Source: Tetracladium setigerum
Lineage: Eukaryota; Ascomycota; Leotiomycetes; Helotiales
Reading direction: 5' to 3'
DNA: 64,000 nt
NCBI GenBank assembly: GCA_031472005.1
Contig: PZJY01000005.1
Location: 1,674,001-1,738,000 of the forward strand
The notes below the pieces were generated by a model, which saw only the letters and a list, made by a program, of their open reading frames with translations, searched no databases and was not told the origin of the DNA. The translations under genes and the position numbers were made by a program. Shown one piece after another: positions 33,463 through 45,847 of this stretch (position 1 is its first letter; the number at the start of each line of letters is the position of its first letter).

Positions 33463-34182
33463 TCATTTTTCATCAGCCTTCCCACTCCTCACTACAAAAT
33501 ACCTCCCAGCCCCTGGCACATCCACCGTCTCGCTAGCCGTCTTGAAAACATCCCAATTCTCGCCTTCCCCAACAATTACTCCCTCCCTCACCCTCCTCCT
33601 CCTCTTGTTCCTCCCCGTCACAACCTCTTTGTCTAGAGCGTCCTTCAAGTCTTGCAACCCAATTGTGGCCTCTCTTCTCCCCACCTCGGTCTCCTCTGCA
33701 ATCCTGACCAGAGGTTCCACCCCTTCTGTATCTACGCTTTGTATGTCTTTTACGAAATGTAGCTGCGAACGAAACGTTTTAAGCATCTCGTCCACATTCT
33801 CCGCGTCCGTTGAAGGTGGTGGGAGGGCTGAGAGTCGCAGTAGATGACTGAGTTGTGAATGTGTGATGCCTTCGGTTGACTCTTCGGTGGGCAGGAGCGA
33901 GCGGACAGACCAGGTTGGCTTTGAGAGCAGGTCCATTATGTCGCTAGCGTTGCTGGGATTGTCAATGTTGAATTCTGTATGTGTGGTTGACTCCTTGAGC
34001 TCCGCGCTCGCCCTTGCTCCTTCTGCTGTAATCTGGTGTTGTTTACTTGCCAGCGGAACAGATTCGTTTGGCGAAAGTGGTATTTCCTTCAGATGGGCGG
34101 AGACCGTGAAATGGGCAATTCTAGGCGCAGATATATTTGATCGTCGGAAAAGCGCGCGATTACGGGCGAGAAGTCTCGACAT
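33463..34182 (-). CDS. mitochondrial glutamyl-tRNA(Gln) amidotransferase, GatC-like subunit
   Basis: A single-exon ORF of 239 codons. The basic, Arg/Ser-rich N-terminus (MSRLLARNRALFRRSN) suggests a mitochondrial presequence. The GatC-type core is LSHLLRLSALPPP followed by MLKTFRSQLHFVKDIQSVDT and GVEPLVRI. The C-terminus has a basic patch (GRNKRRRRVREG) and ends in a typical GRYFVVRSG. GatC-like subunits stabilise the GatA/GatB amidotransferase that converts Glu-tRNA(Gln) to Gln-tRNA(Gln) in mitochondria. The gene is divergent from alpha-SNAP across 433 bp. Confidence 0.85.
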   Translation of the reverse strand: MSRLLARNRALFRRSNISAPRIAHFTVSAHLKEIPLSPNESVPLASKQHQITAEGARASAELKESTTHTEFNIDNPSNASDIMDLLSKPTWSVRSLLPTEESTEGITHSQLSHLLRLSALPPPSTDAENVDEMLKTFRSQLHFVKDIQSVDTEGVEPLVRIAEETEVGRREATIGLQDLKDALDKEVVTGRNKRRRRVREGVIVGEGENWDVFKTASETVDVPGAGRYFVVRSGKADEK

Positions 34183-34615
34183 TCTGGGTTTAATGGAGGG
34201 ATAAAGCTGCAGTCAGGTTAGTAGTTGCTTTGGAGGGACCAGACGAGCAACTACAGTACATACCAAGGAGCTCCCAATATGTAGTAGAAAGGTTACAAAG
34301 AATCTGAATACAATGGCGCAATGCTAGAACGCGTCGAATAAGAAAGAAGCATTAGTCGTAGTATGGTGGTCGTATTGGATGAACATGGTCCTTCGATCGA
34401 AGTTTGGTATTGGGATGAATGGATGAGCTCAAAGTACGCTAGTCCCCTTTCAGACTGTCTTCGTCACAGCTGCTCCCCCAAACCAAAGTCTGGCAGATTC
34501 GAAACTTAACACATCTACAAAACCACCACAATATATTACCATCCAACTAGCTAAACACACCAAGCCGGCATTCTATTTCCTCCCACCGTAAACTCTCCAA
34601 TTCGCAACCAAAACC
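34183..34615. promoter_or_regulatory. bidirectional promoter region
   Basis: 433 bp between the divergent GatC-like and alpha-SNAP start codons, both housekeeping genes. No specific operator recognised. Confidence 0.5.
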
Positions 34616-35689
34616 ATGGCACAAGACCCTCGCGCGCTGCTCCAAAAGGTGGGATTACCCCACCATCCATCTCCCCAGATAAGCATGCTAACGTCCTCCC
34701 TTCACAGGCAGACAAAGCAGCAGCAGGCGCTGGCGGAGGATTCAGTCTCTTTGGAGGCCGCCAGGAGAAGTGGGAAAATGCGTCAGAGCTGTACAAAGAG
34801 GCCGCGAATGCCTTTCGGATGAGCAAGTCAAGTGAGGACAAGACAACCTTACTTATATCATGCCTTCAACTTCAACTGACTTAATCCTTCTGCGAAGACA
34901 AGGAAGCCGGGCAAGCATTTGAGAAGGCAGCTTCGATTCAAACTAAGAACCTCAACGAGCCCGAAGATGCGGCAAATACCTGGGTCGAAGCCTTCAAGGT
35001 CTACCGCAAGTCAGACCCTGTGGACGCAGCAAGATGTTTGGACATAGCCATCAACTTCTGGACATCAAAAGGCAACTTTCGTCGCGCGGCAACACACAAG
35101 CAAAATCTAGGAGAGGTGTACGAGAAGGAGATTGGGGATTTGCCCAAGGCCATGGAGAGTTACGAGTTGGCAGCCAGCTGGTTCGAGAGTGATAACGCCG
35201 AAGCGTACGTCCCGGTCGCCCCAGCTACCTCAAATCATGAGCAACGAGCAAATAACTAACCATAAAGTATATAGACTCGCAAACAAACTGTACCTCCAAG
35301 TCGCTGACCTCGCCGCTCTCGAAGCCGACTACTACAAAGCCATCACGCACTACGAGAAAGTCTCGGCGGCATCCGTAGCCAACAACCTCATGAAATGGAG
35401 CGTAAAAGACTACTTTCTCAAATCCGGCCTCTGCCATCTCGCCACGGGCGACCAAGTCTCCACCAACCGCGCGCTTGAGAAGTATAGGGATATGGATCCA
35501 ACCTTTGCGAGCACGAGGGAGCACCAGCTTCTCTGTGATTTGTACGAAGCGGTGGAGCAGGGCGATCAAGAGGTCTTTGCTGATAAGCTGTTTCAGTATG
35601 ATCAGATGAGCAAGCTTGATAAGTGGAAGACGACGATTTTGCTGAGGATCAAGAATGCGATTGAGGAGAAGGGAGAGGATTTCTCGTAG
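34616..35689 (+). CDS. SEC17: alpha-SNAP (Sec17), vesicle fusion adaptor
   Basis: Exons 34616-34648, 34708-34831, 34898-35204 and 35275-35689 sum to 879 nt, 292 residues, the length of yeast Sec17. Diagnostic segments are GGFSLFGGRQEKWENASELY, AGQAFEKAASIQ, SDPVDAARCLDIAINFW, RRAATHKQNLGEVYE, YYKAITHYEKVS and the C-terminal LDKWKTTILLRIKNAIEE with its penultimate leucine-rich motif that stimulates NSF/Sec18. The protein is a TPR-like alpha-solenoid that links SNARE complexes to Sec18. The first exon is only 11 codons; its junction gives LLQKADKAAAGAGGG, typical of the family. Confidence 0.96.
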
Positions 35690-36978
35690 AGCATGTTTCA
35701 AGTCGCTTGCGTGCAAAGGGGGGACAAGAAGCGGAGGGTCTTAGTTGACATAGGGAGGTAAGGTAGCAGCTTTTGTTACCTTTTAAGGCGTTTTTTTGGA
35801 TCTGGTTAAACGAAACAACAAACTACCAATTACACAGAGACGAAGATTTATAAGATTTTCGTCGCCTCACGAAATGGGAATGGATGAAAGCATGTCCGAA
35901 GTTCTTTCCTGTCATCTGATGTTATTTCCATTTGCCCTTTCCATGCCCAATCACACCACGTCGATGGTAGGCGTTGTTGGAAGCAAAAGAACTCTCAAGC
36001 GAGCGAGTGATTGGTAGAGTACGAGTAGATTAAACCTAGGTCTGTCTCTACACAATCACGAGAGTGCAGAATTCGACCTTTCAACATAAACCACACGCGC
36101 GCGGAATAATACTTTTTGCGGTCCAAAGTGTACTATTTTACAATAAACCTAATTAGGTTTCTCAGAGGGGGGTGCCGCAAAAAAGATCAACAGAATAATA
36201 GGGATCAACTCAAGATCAACAACCAAAGATCAACCAAAAACGATCCTACAAACAAGTTTCTACACACAAAAACTCTAAAATAATTCCTTAGCTTTTCTTA
36301 GTACGGAGTTAGGTAGAAAGGGTAATGACCTGTGAAATCAATTCAAATCCATCATTTCCTGCCTTTCCAAAATTACCCCACTGGTATCTATCTAGACTTG
36401 CTTCACTTCATTTTCACGTTTCGCTTCGGTGTGCTTGGCGCGATGTTGGAAGGAGGAAGAGGAGGAGGGGCCGTTGACGGATTGATTGGTTGGACTAAAA
36501 TAATGGAGGTTGGGTCTATTTGGTTCAAGGTAGCTCTCTTCTTGAAATTCTTATATATGTGGTATTCGCCTCTTTCATAATACGGGGCTGGCACGGCTGG
36601 GTTCGATAATAAGAGGGGGGTGTACTTGTCGATCTTAAAGTATGATTTCACGATCATTACTGGAGCTACCTGTCTTGTCTTGGGGAAGAAATGGAAAGTC
36701 AGGATCAAAGTTTCTTTCCATTTATTTCAGTCGCAGGAGGGGGAAATTATAGAATATAATGAAAAAAAAAAAGGTCACCATCTCCCTTTTGGTTGAGGAA
36801 TTTGCAGTGTAAATCTGACATTTATATATACAGTACTTCTGAAGTAAAGTAATCATAACCATAATAATAAACTTCATCCCTATACTCCCCCCTATACCCA
36901 AATTTCCTGACCATGGTATCAAGTTAACAACAACACCTGAAGTTCAATCTTCTCTTCTCATCTTCTTACCACCGTACC
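35690..36978. other. 1.3 kb intergenic region
   Basis: 3' flanks of the convergent alpha-SNAP and transporter genes. AT-rich, no RNA gene or credible ORF seen. Confidence 0.5.
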
Positions 36979-38647
36979 TTACTCCTTGCTATTAACAGCT
37001 CTAACTTCCGCATGATCACCATAAGAAGCCTTCTCACCACCATCAACCGCCGTACTCCCACGTCTCTCATCGCGAACGACATCACCAATAACACCATCAG
37101 AATCAGTGTCACCAATCTTACTGGCACTGAAACCATCAAGTTCCTTCCTGCAGAACAAGTTCAAGTAGACTGGATATGCGAATGCGACGGCGAAGCCAGC
37201 AAGAGGGACACACATGGAGATGTGATAGCCCTTCTTATCAGCGACCAAGCCAGTCAAAGAGGGGAAGAGGGCGCCACCAGAAACGGAGGCAACGATCCAG
37301 GAGGAACCGCGCTTGGTGTGGCGACCGAGACCGCGGATGGCGAGGGTGAAGATGGTGGGGAAGATGCAGGATTCGAAGAAGAGGACGAGAGAGAGCATGG
37401 CTACACCGCCCTCGCCTTTAACTCCCATTGCAGCAGCGATGAAAATCATAATACCAGTCATGAAGGCCATGAGAACTAAACGAGGCTTGACAACCATCAT
37501 AAGGCCAGCAGCGGCGAAACGACCAATGGCAAAGAGACCTTGGCCGATTGCGTAGCGGTCGCTTGCGGCGGATTCGGAAATACCAGCGGATTCTTCAGCG
37601 TATCTGATGAAGTTTGCTGCAACACCGACCTGTTGGTTTTGCGTTAGTTGTGAAATTTGGAGGGGAAGGAGAATGACCTACCTGAGCACCAACATAGCAG
37701 AATTGAGCAGCAACACCGAACATAAGCTTATATTGCTTTCTCATTGGCTTGTCGACATAACCAGTCAGACCAGCACACTGCTCAGCCTGCAAAGCCATAT
37801 CGGCATCTGTAACCTCGGGCAGAGGAGAGAAGAAGAAGACAACGGCGAGAACAGTCACGAAGGCGGCGATACCAAGATATGTCCATTGTACCTTGGAGAG
37901 ATCGTTGGGTTCGGTGTGGGAGAAGAAAACGCGTGCGGCGAGAAGAGGTGCCATGACTGAACCGACCGCTTGGAACGATTGCGAAAGCTCAAGACGGAAT
38001 TCTGAGAGACGAGGAGGACCGCAGGTAGCAATAAAAGGGTTGGCGGCGGTTTCAAGGGTAGATAGACCGGAACCGACGATGAAAAGTGAGCCGCAGAAAC
38101 CAGCGAAGGAGCGTTTGACTGCCGAAGGCCAGAACATGAGAGCTCCAACTCCGTAAATTAGGAGACCAGCGATGAAAGCCCATCGATAACTGGAGAAGTG
38201 TTAAAACAGCGCGCGAAGAAATAATAAGAATAGAAGCATACCCATATTTTCGAACAATCCATCCGGAGTATGTTGGAGGACCGATAAGGTAGGCACCGAA
38301 ATATGCACCTTGCAATCCACCAGCCTTTGCCGCAGTAATGTTGAGAGCAGTTTGGAACTTCGCATTGAGGACGTCGAGAAGACCGTATGCGAAACCTGGA
38401 AGATTTCATTAGCATTGAGCTGTAGAAGTCAAAATTGAGGAAGAGCCTTACCCCACAAGAAGAACAGAAGTGTAACGAGACAGATAGGATAGATGGATTG
38501 TCTGACGGTCAATGCTGAAGCACCAGTAAGTCCCTGGTTGGCAACTGATTTGCGGTGCTGGTTCGACATGGCCTCTACGGCAGAAGGACGTCTTTGGTTG
38601 AAGACATCCTGAACCTCAGGCTCGGTTTTGGCTGAGAATATCCCCAT
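36979..38647 (-). CDS. FucP-like MFS sugar transporter
   Basis: Minus-strand exons 38647-38452, 38395-38242, 38189-37682 and 37629-36979 sum to 1509 nt, 502 residues. The hydrophobic pattern fits 12 membrane spans with a cytosolic N-terminus. Characteristic pieces are LVTLLFFLWGFAYGLLDVLN, GAYFGAYLIGPP, GLSTLETAANPFI and GLGRHTKRGSSWIVASVSGG, which place it with the fucose/glucose/galactose permease branch (FHS family) of the major facilitator superfamily. The substrate cannot be told from sequence. Introns are 56, 52 and 52 nt with clean GT-AG borders. I use the ATG at 38647; the frame is open 17 codons further upstream. Confidence 0.93.
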
Positions 38648-41019
38648 GGTGAGAAATCTGATATTGACGAAGAATGGAGTGAGTATGAAGTGAAGCACTG
38701 AAGCTGTGAGTTGATGATGGAACTCAAAAGTGGGAAGTCCAGAAAGCTCTTATATAGCTTCAAGCTATGAGCTGTGGAGTGAAAATCCCCTTGAGCTCGA
38801 CCTTAGCACAGCTGGTGGTTGGAGACCCCTCGATCTCCAATACTCCATGCATTACACTTTCGGGGTGCGCCACCCCATCTAGGGGGAGCCATAGTTGGAG
38901 CCATTAGGGTGATCTCGCTTTAGCTTTCGCTCTAGAAGAATGCACTAGCAGGGGAGAGAGATGCTGGGTTTATTGGAAGGGGTGGCGTGTAGAATTCTGC
39001 GAAGCTGGTAGAGATGGTAGAAGCGATGTTGTGGTGATGCCTGCACCCCTTCTGACAGCCGTCAGATGCCGGACTCGGACGCGGCCATCTAGCCGCGATA
39101 TCAAAACGACATGGGGATGACAGAAATGACTGAGAATCCAAAGAACCGCAAGAATAATTGAGACATCTGCGTAGGTACTCGAATAGAATGAGGTAGAGCA
39201 AGGCACAGGTGAACCGAAACGGCAATGCACAGTACGGTTGGTACTGTCCTGTAGCCACACGGGAGGCAAAAAAGACCAACGCCTCTGGATCCAGCATCAG
39301 GGATGCATTATTATGACATCTCTACTCTACTCTACCGTGCTAGCAGAACTACTGCACTTCTAGTCTTCTTCTGCTCGAAAGATGTAAGGACAAGACATCT
39401 GTCTGGAACGCGTAGCGGGAAGCAGAGAAACTAGATGGGATAGAGTTCAACCCACACGCTGCTCGCTCAACTCTGCGTTGCTGCCCGTGACCATTTCCCC
39501 GCGTTGGCGGCCAACAAGAACAGTGCGTCGAGTGGGTTTTGGTATAGAGCTTCATCCTCTAATTGCTTGGGAGTATTGTCGCAAGCTTGGCTCGCGGGGT
39601 AGAAGTTGATCTCGTCGATGATGATGGGGATTTGAGCTTGGAAGCGATCGAGACGGGGGCGTAGTAAGTAGCAGGATGTTTGGCCAGGCGATCCCGAAAG
39701 TCGAGGGAGGGAGATGTCATTCTTTCCTTCCTTCCTTCGTCCTCCTCGTACTCAACGGAAAGAAAACCACAAGAACCGTTACGTATCCACCGATCCAGCA
39801 GCATGTTCAGGGTTGTCGAATCTTCCCTATCCACAAATCCACAATACAAGAGCGAACAAGACAAAACAAGCATGCTCGCTTGCGAAACCACACAACGCTC
39901 AGATCACTCCGGAGCTCCTGCACCGCGACAACTCTCGCTCTCGTTCTCCCTCACCACCAACCAATCAATCAATCACAGCGACCAACCCATCGCCACAGCG
40001 AAGCATTCTAGATTTTCGATTATCTCCGTGTGGGCATGTTCTGGCCTTGCTAGTCCTTTTGATTCACCTGCCGGCAATGTGGACGACTGTCGGCCTTTGA
40101 ACCTTTAGCGGATGTTGTCGGGGACTCTCGGCCAATGACTGGAGGCAGGCTGGTTCGTTCCGTTGCTGTTGCGTGCATTGTCAGCCTCAATGCACAATGC
40201 GAGGTTAATTTTTTTGGTTGGGAAGACGGCGTTGTGCGACTTGGGAGACTTGAGATGGTGAAATACTCCATAATGGCGTTAGACATGACCTGACATCTTG
40301 AGAAGGAGAACCGAGGTGAGGCCGTGAAGGTGGGTTTGTAGATGCGCGCAAGCTGCGCGTGTTTACGTGACATGTCGAATGGACATTTCAGATGGACAAA
40401 ATGGCCAATGAGAGGATCAACATGGCCTGTCCTGGGGGAGATAGGAAGTTGTGTCATGATTCAAGAAGATTTGGTGATGAATTCTGGTGAGTAAATGTTG
40501 AGTGAATTATTATTATGAGCAGGGGGGATTGTTCTCACATCTCCAGATTCTTCCCTGGAAGCTTTTCCCGTGGGGAAAGAATGGAATGTTGGGGGATGCT
40601 TGTTTTGGAAAGAGAGGAACTGTTCGTCTTGGAAGGGTCTACCAACTGAGCAGAGTTTTATGCGAGTGCTTCGAAATCTTCATCTTCATCTCCATCTTTC
40701 TGCATCCTGTTTCATCTGCTTAATCTTTGTTCTCGCGAATTATTCGGATAGGTAAAACCAGTCTTTGGTCAGTATCACAGCTGAGAAGATGATGGAGACC
40801 AACATATGCCAAAGTTGAAGAAAGATCTCGTCCTGACTTATGACCGTCGTCAATGCGGATCACGCACAATCAGCACCCTCACAGAGTCCCTCCAAATCTA
40901 CTCAAGGATTCGACCAAGGAACCTGAAAGACAGAATGGGCAATCCAACGGCATCTCAATTCTTCATTCTATTCATCTTGCTTGTTTCTATCTTCGCAAAG
41001 TTAGGTATTTCTTCCCGCC
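38648..41019. other. 2.4 kb intergenic region
   Basis: Promoter of the transporter and a long tract with many overlapping short ORFs (39559-40457) in all frames, none with domain or splice support. No tRNA recognised by eye. Confidence 0.45.
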
Positions 41020-43198
41020 CTAATGTCCTGCCCCTTCTTTCTTCTCGCTCCCGCCAAACCCCATAAACCCTTGCATCTTCTCCATCACACTCTTATCCTT
41101 CTCCTTCACCTCTGTCTCCAATCTCTTCGCCTCTTCCTCCGGACTCTCTACTTTCCCACTACTCTCCCTCTCTTTCTCCTCCCTATCATCCTTCTCCTCC
41201 AGAAGCTTCAGCGTCTCCTCCTCTCTCGCCACCTCCTTGACATCAATATCCTCCCAGCCGATCTTCTGCAGGATGCAGCCGACGAGGTACTGGTATCTCA
41301 AATGTCCGCTGACTAGTTCCGTTACGTCGACGTTTTCTACACCTGGAACATCGATGACTTCCTGAATACCGGCCACGCCGTATTGGATACTTGATGTGCG
41401 GTAAAGGAATGCGAGAATATAGTCGTTTGTGGAGTATACATTCACCAACCTCCCCGAAACCACACTTCTCAGCGACCTCCAAACCGTCGCATCGGAAGGT
41501 GCAGGTGAGCCTATCATCACAACAGATTCGACCAAACCAAAGGCCCTTCGCTCAGCAAGCGACATCAAGCAAGAGTAAATCAATCTCGCTCCAAGACTAT
41601 ATCCAATCAACGTCACAGGCCGCTCGCCTTGCGCCCTATTAATGAGCGCATCGGCCAGCACAAGACCAGCTTTATCTGCTCGATTCTTCGCGACGGAGAA
41701 GGGATTGTCGACGATTTTCGAGACTTTAAGGAGGCCGATCGGCCATAGTGCTGTCATCAAAGAGGCGAAGATTGTGCGAGAGATGATCTCTTTCTTGGCT
41801 ACTCCCCAAGCTGCTGTCTTGACAACGGATTCAAGAGACGTGCCTAGACTGGTGAGAGATTTTAGCTCCCATCTCAGAGCAAAGATTTCGCTTTCTCTCC
41901 CAAACGCTCGCCATGGGATGATGATATCTTCCTTCTGGGTAATCCAACCACTGATACCAATCGTAACACGTAGTCTGCGGTCTTCGGGTTTGGGATCGTG
42001 GTGAGCGGACCCTTTGAGAGGGAGGAAGGCAAAATCGTCGACTTCTTTGGCATATTGATCCATCATTTTACCTGTCATTCGGCCCCCGTATGCTCCGAAT
42101 AGACTTCCTACTATCACACCGCTTTCGGCCAGAGCACCTAGGAGACCAGCTGCTGCGGTTGTTCCGAGACCTAGGCCACCCATGACAGTGCCAATAGCTC
42201 CTGCTACCAAGGGTGCTGCAAGACCACCCGTGACACCAATTACAGCTGCTCCCGCTACGCCTGCTAATCCTACCTTCCATCTCCTCGCGGTTTTGTTTTC
42301 GTCTCCGCGCTTTTGTGTCTCTTCGCTTCCGGACATGTGCTTGGCTGCCTCTAGGAGTCCTTGAGCGACTTTTACTTCGTGGGCTGAGAGGATGTGGAGC
42401 GGTAGGTGGAGCGAGGAGGCAATATGGAGAAGTAGGATGCGAGATTGGGCGTTGTAGTGTTCGAGAGAGAGAAGAAGGAGGAGCATTGAGTTGAGAAGTA
42501 GGACTCGCTTCTGTCGTGGTAGTGAGTAGAGAGATGTAGAGGTTGGAGGAAAGAGTTTGATAAGTGCAGCGTCCGCCTCTTCAGTATTCGTATCGGCATC
42601 TGGGTATTCGGGTTAGCCAGAGATCTCAATAATTAATCATGAGGGAACGAGTATAAATCAAATAAAAGTTCTAAAAGAAGCGAGAATACTAACTAATAAC
42701 TTGAGGTTCAGACGAAACTTCCGAACTTGGAGTTGCTTTCACAGAAGCTTTATCCTTCTGCTCATCAACCAGCTTCTTAGGATTATTAACCACATTCCCT
42801 ACCCTCGAAATGACAGCCTCTCTCCATTTCTCAAAGAACTCCAAACAATCATGTTTCAACTCCAACATCTTCGGCGCAGACAACTCCTTCTCCCTTTGCT
42901 CTCTCAACACTCTTGCCTTCTTCTCCTCCTCGGTCTCCTCGTGCGGTTTTTGCTTTTCAACATTTGGATTCTTGCTCTCTTGCTGCTGTTGCAAGGTCGA
43001 GACCTCGTGGAGATTTGCTGCTGCGTCGGTGGAAGTATCGAAACTATCTGTGATTTGCTTGCGCATTGCTTCGGTGATGTTGGAGATGAGCAGGGTGAGA
43101 TCAACTCGCTCTGAGGCTGTGAGGATCGTAGTGAGATCTTCTTCTCCCCTCTCTTCATGATGCTGCTGCTGATCTGCTTTATGAGTGAAGCCAACCAT
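41020..43198 (-). CDS. DUF726 (TMCO4/Mil1-like) alpha/beta-hydrolase membrane protein
   Basis: Minus-strand exons 43198-42694 and 42599-41020 (intron 94 nt, GTTAGT...CCAG) sum to 2085 nt, 694 residues. The N-terminal third is helical and charged. The middle holds a Gly/Ala-rich hydrophobic hairpin (VGLAGVAGAAVIGVTGGLAA, then LGLGTTAAAGLLGA). It is followed by the DUF726 domain with IGISGWITQKEDIIIPW, the nucleophile-elbow motif GYSLGAR (G-x-S-x-G) and VVMIGSPAPSD. The C-terminus is an acidic/basic repeat region. Yeast YFL034W/Mil1 and human TMCO4 belong here; a lipase-like role is suggested by the fold but poorly documented. Confidence 0.92.
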
Positions 43199-43796
43199 TT
43201 TGAGTTGATTTGAGGAGTAATTTACTGTAAGAGGTTTTGAGGAAGATAATCTTAAAATGTCTATCAGAATCTCAACAACGCTAATGAGTTGTTTTGCGAT
43301 GACGAACTTGGTACGTGCGCATGTGGGGTATCCTTGATTGGCTGCATGCAGCTGCGGGTGTTGGCGGTGCTTTCAGCAGTGCCCGATAGAGAAAAGGGGA
43401 ACTGAATTGAAGCGTATTTCAGCACTTACTTTAAAGAGCATACATAATATATTCGAACAAACATCAGGCGAAGTCGATGATTGACGAGGGTATGTATTTA
43501 GTTGTAATCTTAGGCAGCATCACTTCAGGTGATCATTCAACCCTCCAAATAGCATCAGCCACTCTCGGCTTCTCGACATATTCTTGTTGTATTTCTTCGC
43601 ATCTCAAATTCCAATTCGATTAGCATGGAGAAGTGATCATATAGAACAATGAGTACTCTCATGTATGCTGTTTTAAACCAATTGTGCAACTAACGTTTGG
43701 CTGCTTCTGCGTCTTCTCAACAGAAACTGTTGTGCCATCTCCACCCTCCTCACAATTCAAACTTTGTCTGGATCTTTACCAGCGTCAACCATCAAT
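43199..43796. other. intergenic
   Basis: Promoter side of the DUF726 gene. A reading frame continues upstream from the ATG at 43797 without another ATG. Nothing else recognised. Confidence 0.45.
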
Positions 43797-44138
43797 ATGA
43801 TCCAAGATTCCCTTGCGGTACGACTGGAGTTTATCACAGACGACGTGCCGGATCTTCAATCGCATGTGGTTGCTATGATTCTGACAGGCGAAGCGACTCC
43901 AGCCAGTATGGAAGACATGAAATCTGTACTGCAGATTGCCATTCCTGCCTTTATCCCGACATTCAAGTTTGTCAAAGATCCATCCATGGTCGCGGTGGAA
44001 GGGGCAGCTCATCGAGTAAGGCAAGCTGTCACAGATCCATATTTCACAGAGCCAGATGCCCCGGAGACCATGAGCACTTGGAGAGGGTCGAGACGCCCTC
44101 GGTGGATAGATTTCATGATGAAATGTAACAGCTTTTAG
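43797..44138 (+). CDS. small hypothetical protein
   Basis: An ORF of 113 codons from the first ATG. The composition is natural (LTGEATPASMEDMKSVLQIA, IPTFKFVKDPSMVAVEGAAH) with no signal peptide, membrane span or motif I know. It ends 78 bp before the convergent SDR stop codon. It may be the last exon of a spliced gene, since the frame is open upstream of the ATG, but no clear acceptor decided this for me. Confidence 0.4.
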   Translation: MIQDSLAVRLEFITDDVPDLQSHVVAMILTGEATPASMEDMKSVLQIAIPAFIPTFKFVKDPSMVAVEGAAHRVRQAVTDPYFTEPDAPETMSTWRGSRRPRWIDFMMKCNSF

Positions 44139-44216
44139 TACTTATTTAGATGCAAACGGCAGCCTTGTGCTTCAAAGTGACAATTTTTCAGTCCGAGTAT
44201 AGCTAGCAAACTACTC

Positions 44217-45176
44217 CTATCCAATCTTCACACCACCCCCGCTAGCACTGACCACAGTCCCTGTAATCCATCTTGCATCCCGACTACATAACAAACTGAT
44301 AACATCAGCGACATCATCGGGTTGTCCAAGACGTGGCATGCTCTGAAGAGGGATGAACTCTTCTTTAAACGTTTCTATCATTTCGGGAGGGCATTGCATC
44401 ACTGATTCGGTGGCTGTCAATCCAACCGATACAGCATTTGCAGTCGTCCCTGCCATGAAGGAGAACTTGACAACAATTAGTCCTTTGGTCCCCGCAAACG
44501 CCGTCAAACCCAACGCAAAAAGTAATTACGTGTTTGTTGAAATCCTTAGGTTTGGCATTGAAGACAGAAACAAACGCACCTTTTCATCCTTTCCCCCAAA
44601 AGCCTGCGACCAAGTTCGACATAACGACTCTCCCGCTGATTTCCCAGCCGCATACAGCAACTGTCCGGACCATGGCTGCCTCGACCGAATCGAAGAAATG
44701 TAAATAATTCGACTCTCGGGTTGAAACATCTTCCTCCTAACCAGTTCATCGACAATAAGCACAGGGGTCTGTATATTTCCCAACAAACTCCGCTGGATTT
44801 CTTCCACGGTGTGTTCCCCCATGACTCCAGAAACAGGATCGGCCGCATTATTGACGAAGATATCTACACGTCCGGCGAAATGTTGAGCTAAAGCTTCGGA
44901 GATGGTTTGAGCACATGTTGGGGCGAAGATATTAGCGTCTAGGCCGATAATCTTGGGGTGGTGAGAATGGCTTGAATCTTTGTACAGTAATTCGATCTCG
45001 TCGTTCATTCGTTCCAGTAATGGGAGATTTTGAGCGCTGGAGCAAGTCCCCAGTATCGAGCATCCTCTTGATGCAAGAACCAGAGCAATCGCGCGGCCAA
45101 TGCCTCGAGATGCGCCGGTGATCACGGCCACTTTGCCAGCTAGATCCTGTGCTCGGAGTTGCAATGATGATGCCAT
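44217..45176 (-). CDS. short-chain dehydrogenase/reductase
   Basis: Minus-strand exons 45176-44580 and 44465-44217 (intron 114 nt, GTGCGT...CAAG) sum to 846 nt, 281 residues. This is a classical SDR: cofactor motif TGASRGIG at about residue 20, NNAA, active-site Ser in YISSIRS, and the catalytic YAAGK. The C-terminal exon (GTTANAVSVGLTATESVM and ITGTVVSASGG) completes the Rossmann fold. Its substrate is unknown. The product resembles 3-oxoacyl-ACP-reductase-like fungal SDRs often found singly. The Cys/Ser after the glycine motif does not settle NAD versus NADP. Confidence 0.92.
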
Positions 45177-45847
45177 GGTTGATGAGATCCTTGGCCTTCT
45201 AAGGGAAGTTTCTATGTCAATGTCAATGGAGTGGCAACGAAATCTTGATCTTCAGGCGCAGGTACCTGAGATATGGTATCGTGCAATTTTTGCCGTGGTT
45301 TGTAGAATAGGTATGCCAGTGAAACGTAAATGATGCAGCTCCACGTGTACGGTAATTATGCTGTGTGAAGTCCCTTATTACTAGCAGGTCGATAAATGCG
45401 GGGTCAATGTCTCGTGTTTTACGCCGCCGGGAGAAGAGGCACGGCCCGCACTACGGTAATCTTACCTTCCCCGCCTCGGGAACTAAACCGGAACAATATC
45501 GAGAACTACGGAAGGATTTCGAGAACATGAAATTTAATCGGGTAAAGTTGCTGAATAACAATCATAATACTGTAAATTTGTAATAACCCCACCTAAATAA
45601 CCTGCACCCTTGTTTGGTTTTAATTAACACATATCGTGATATCACATTAACTCAAGCTTATCATGTGACCATTAACAAGAACTGAAATCAAATAAGGTTC
45701 CTGGCTCAATGACTTTGGGATTTTATATCTTAGAGCTAAAGATTTTCGAAACCCGTGAAGCCTTTTTTCTCTCCGCTTCTCCCCTTTCCGCAATTCCACC
45801 CAGCCCTTCCGCCAATCCGTCTTCGGACTTCTTCTTGATCTCAAGCC
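45177..45847. other. intergenic
   Basis: Promoter of the SDR gene and 3' flank of the small secreted protein gene. Nothing recognised. Confidence 0.5.

Noticed and set aside
39559..40457. Stack of ORFs of 110-142 codons in several frames
   Set aside because: Three frames are open at once over the same bases, typical of chance in Ser/Pro-coding pyrimidine-rich DNA.
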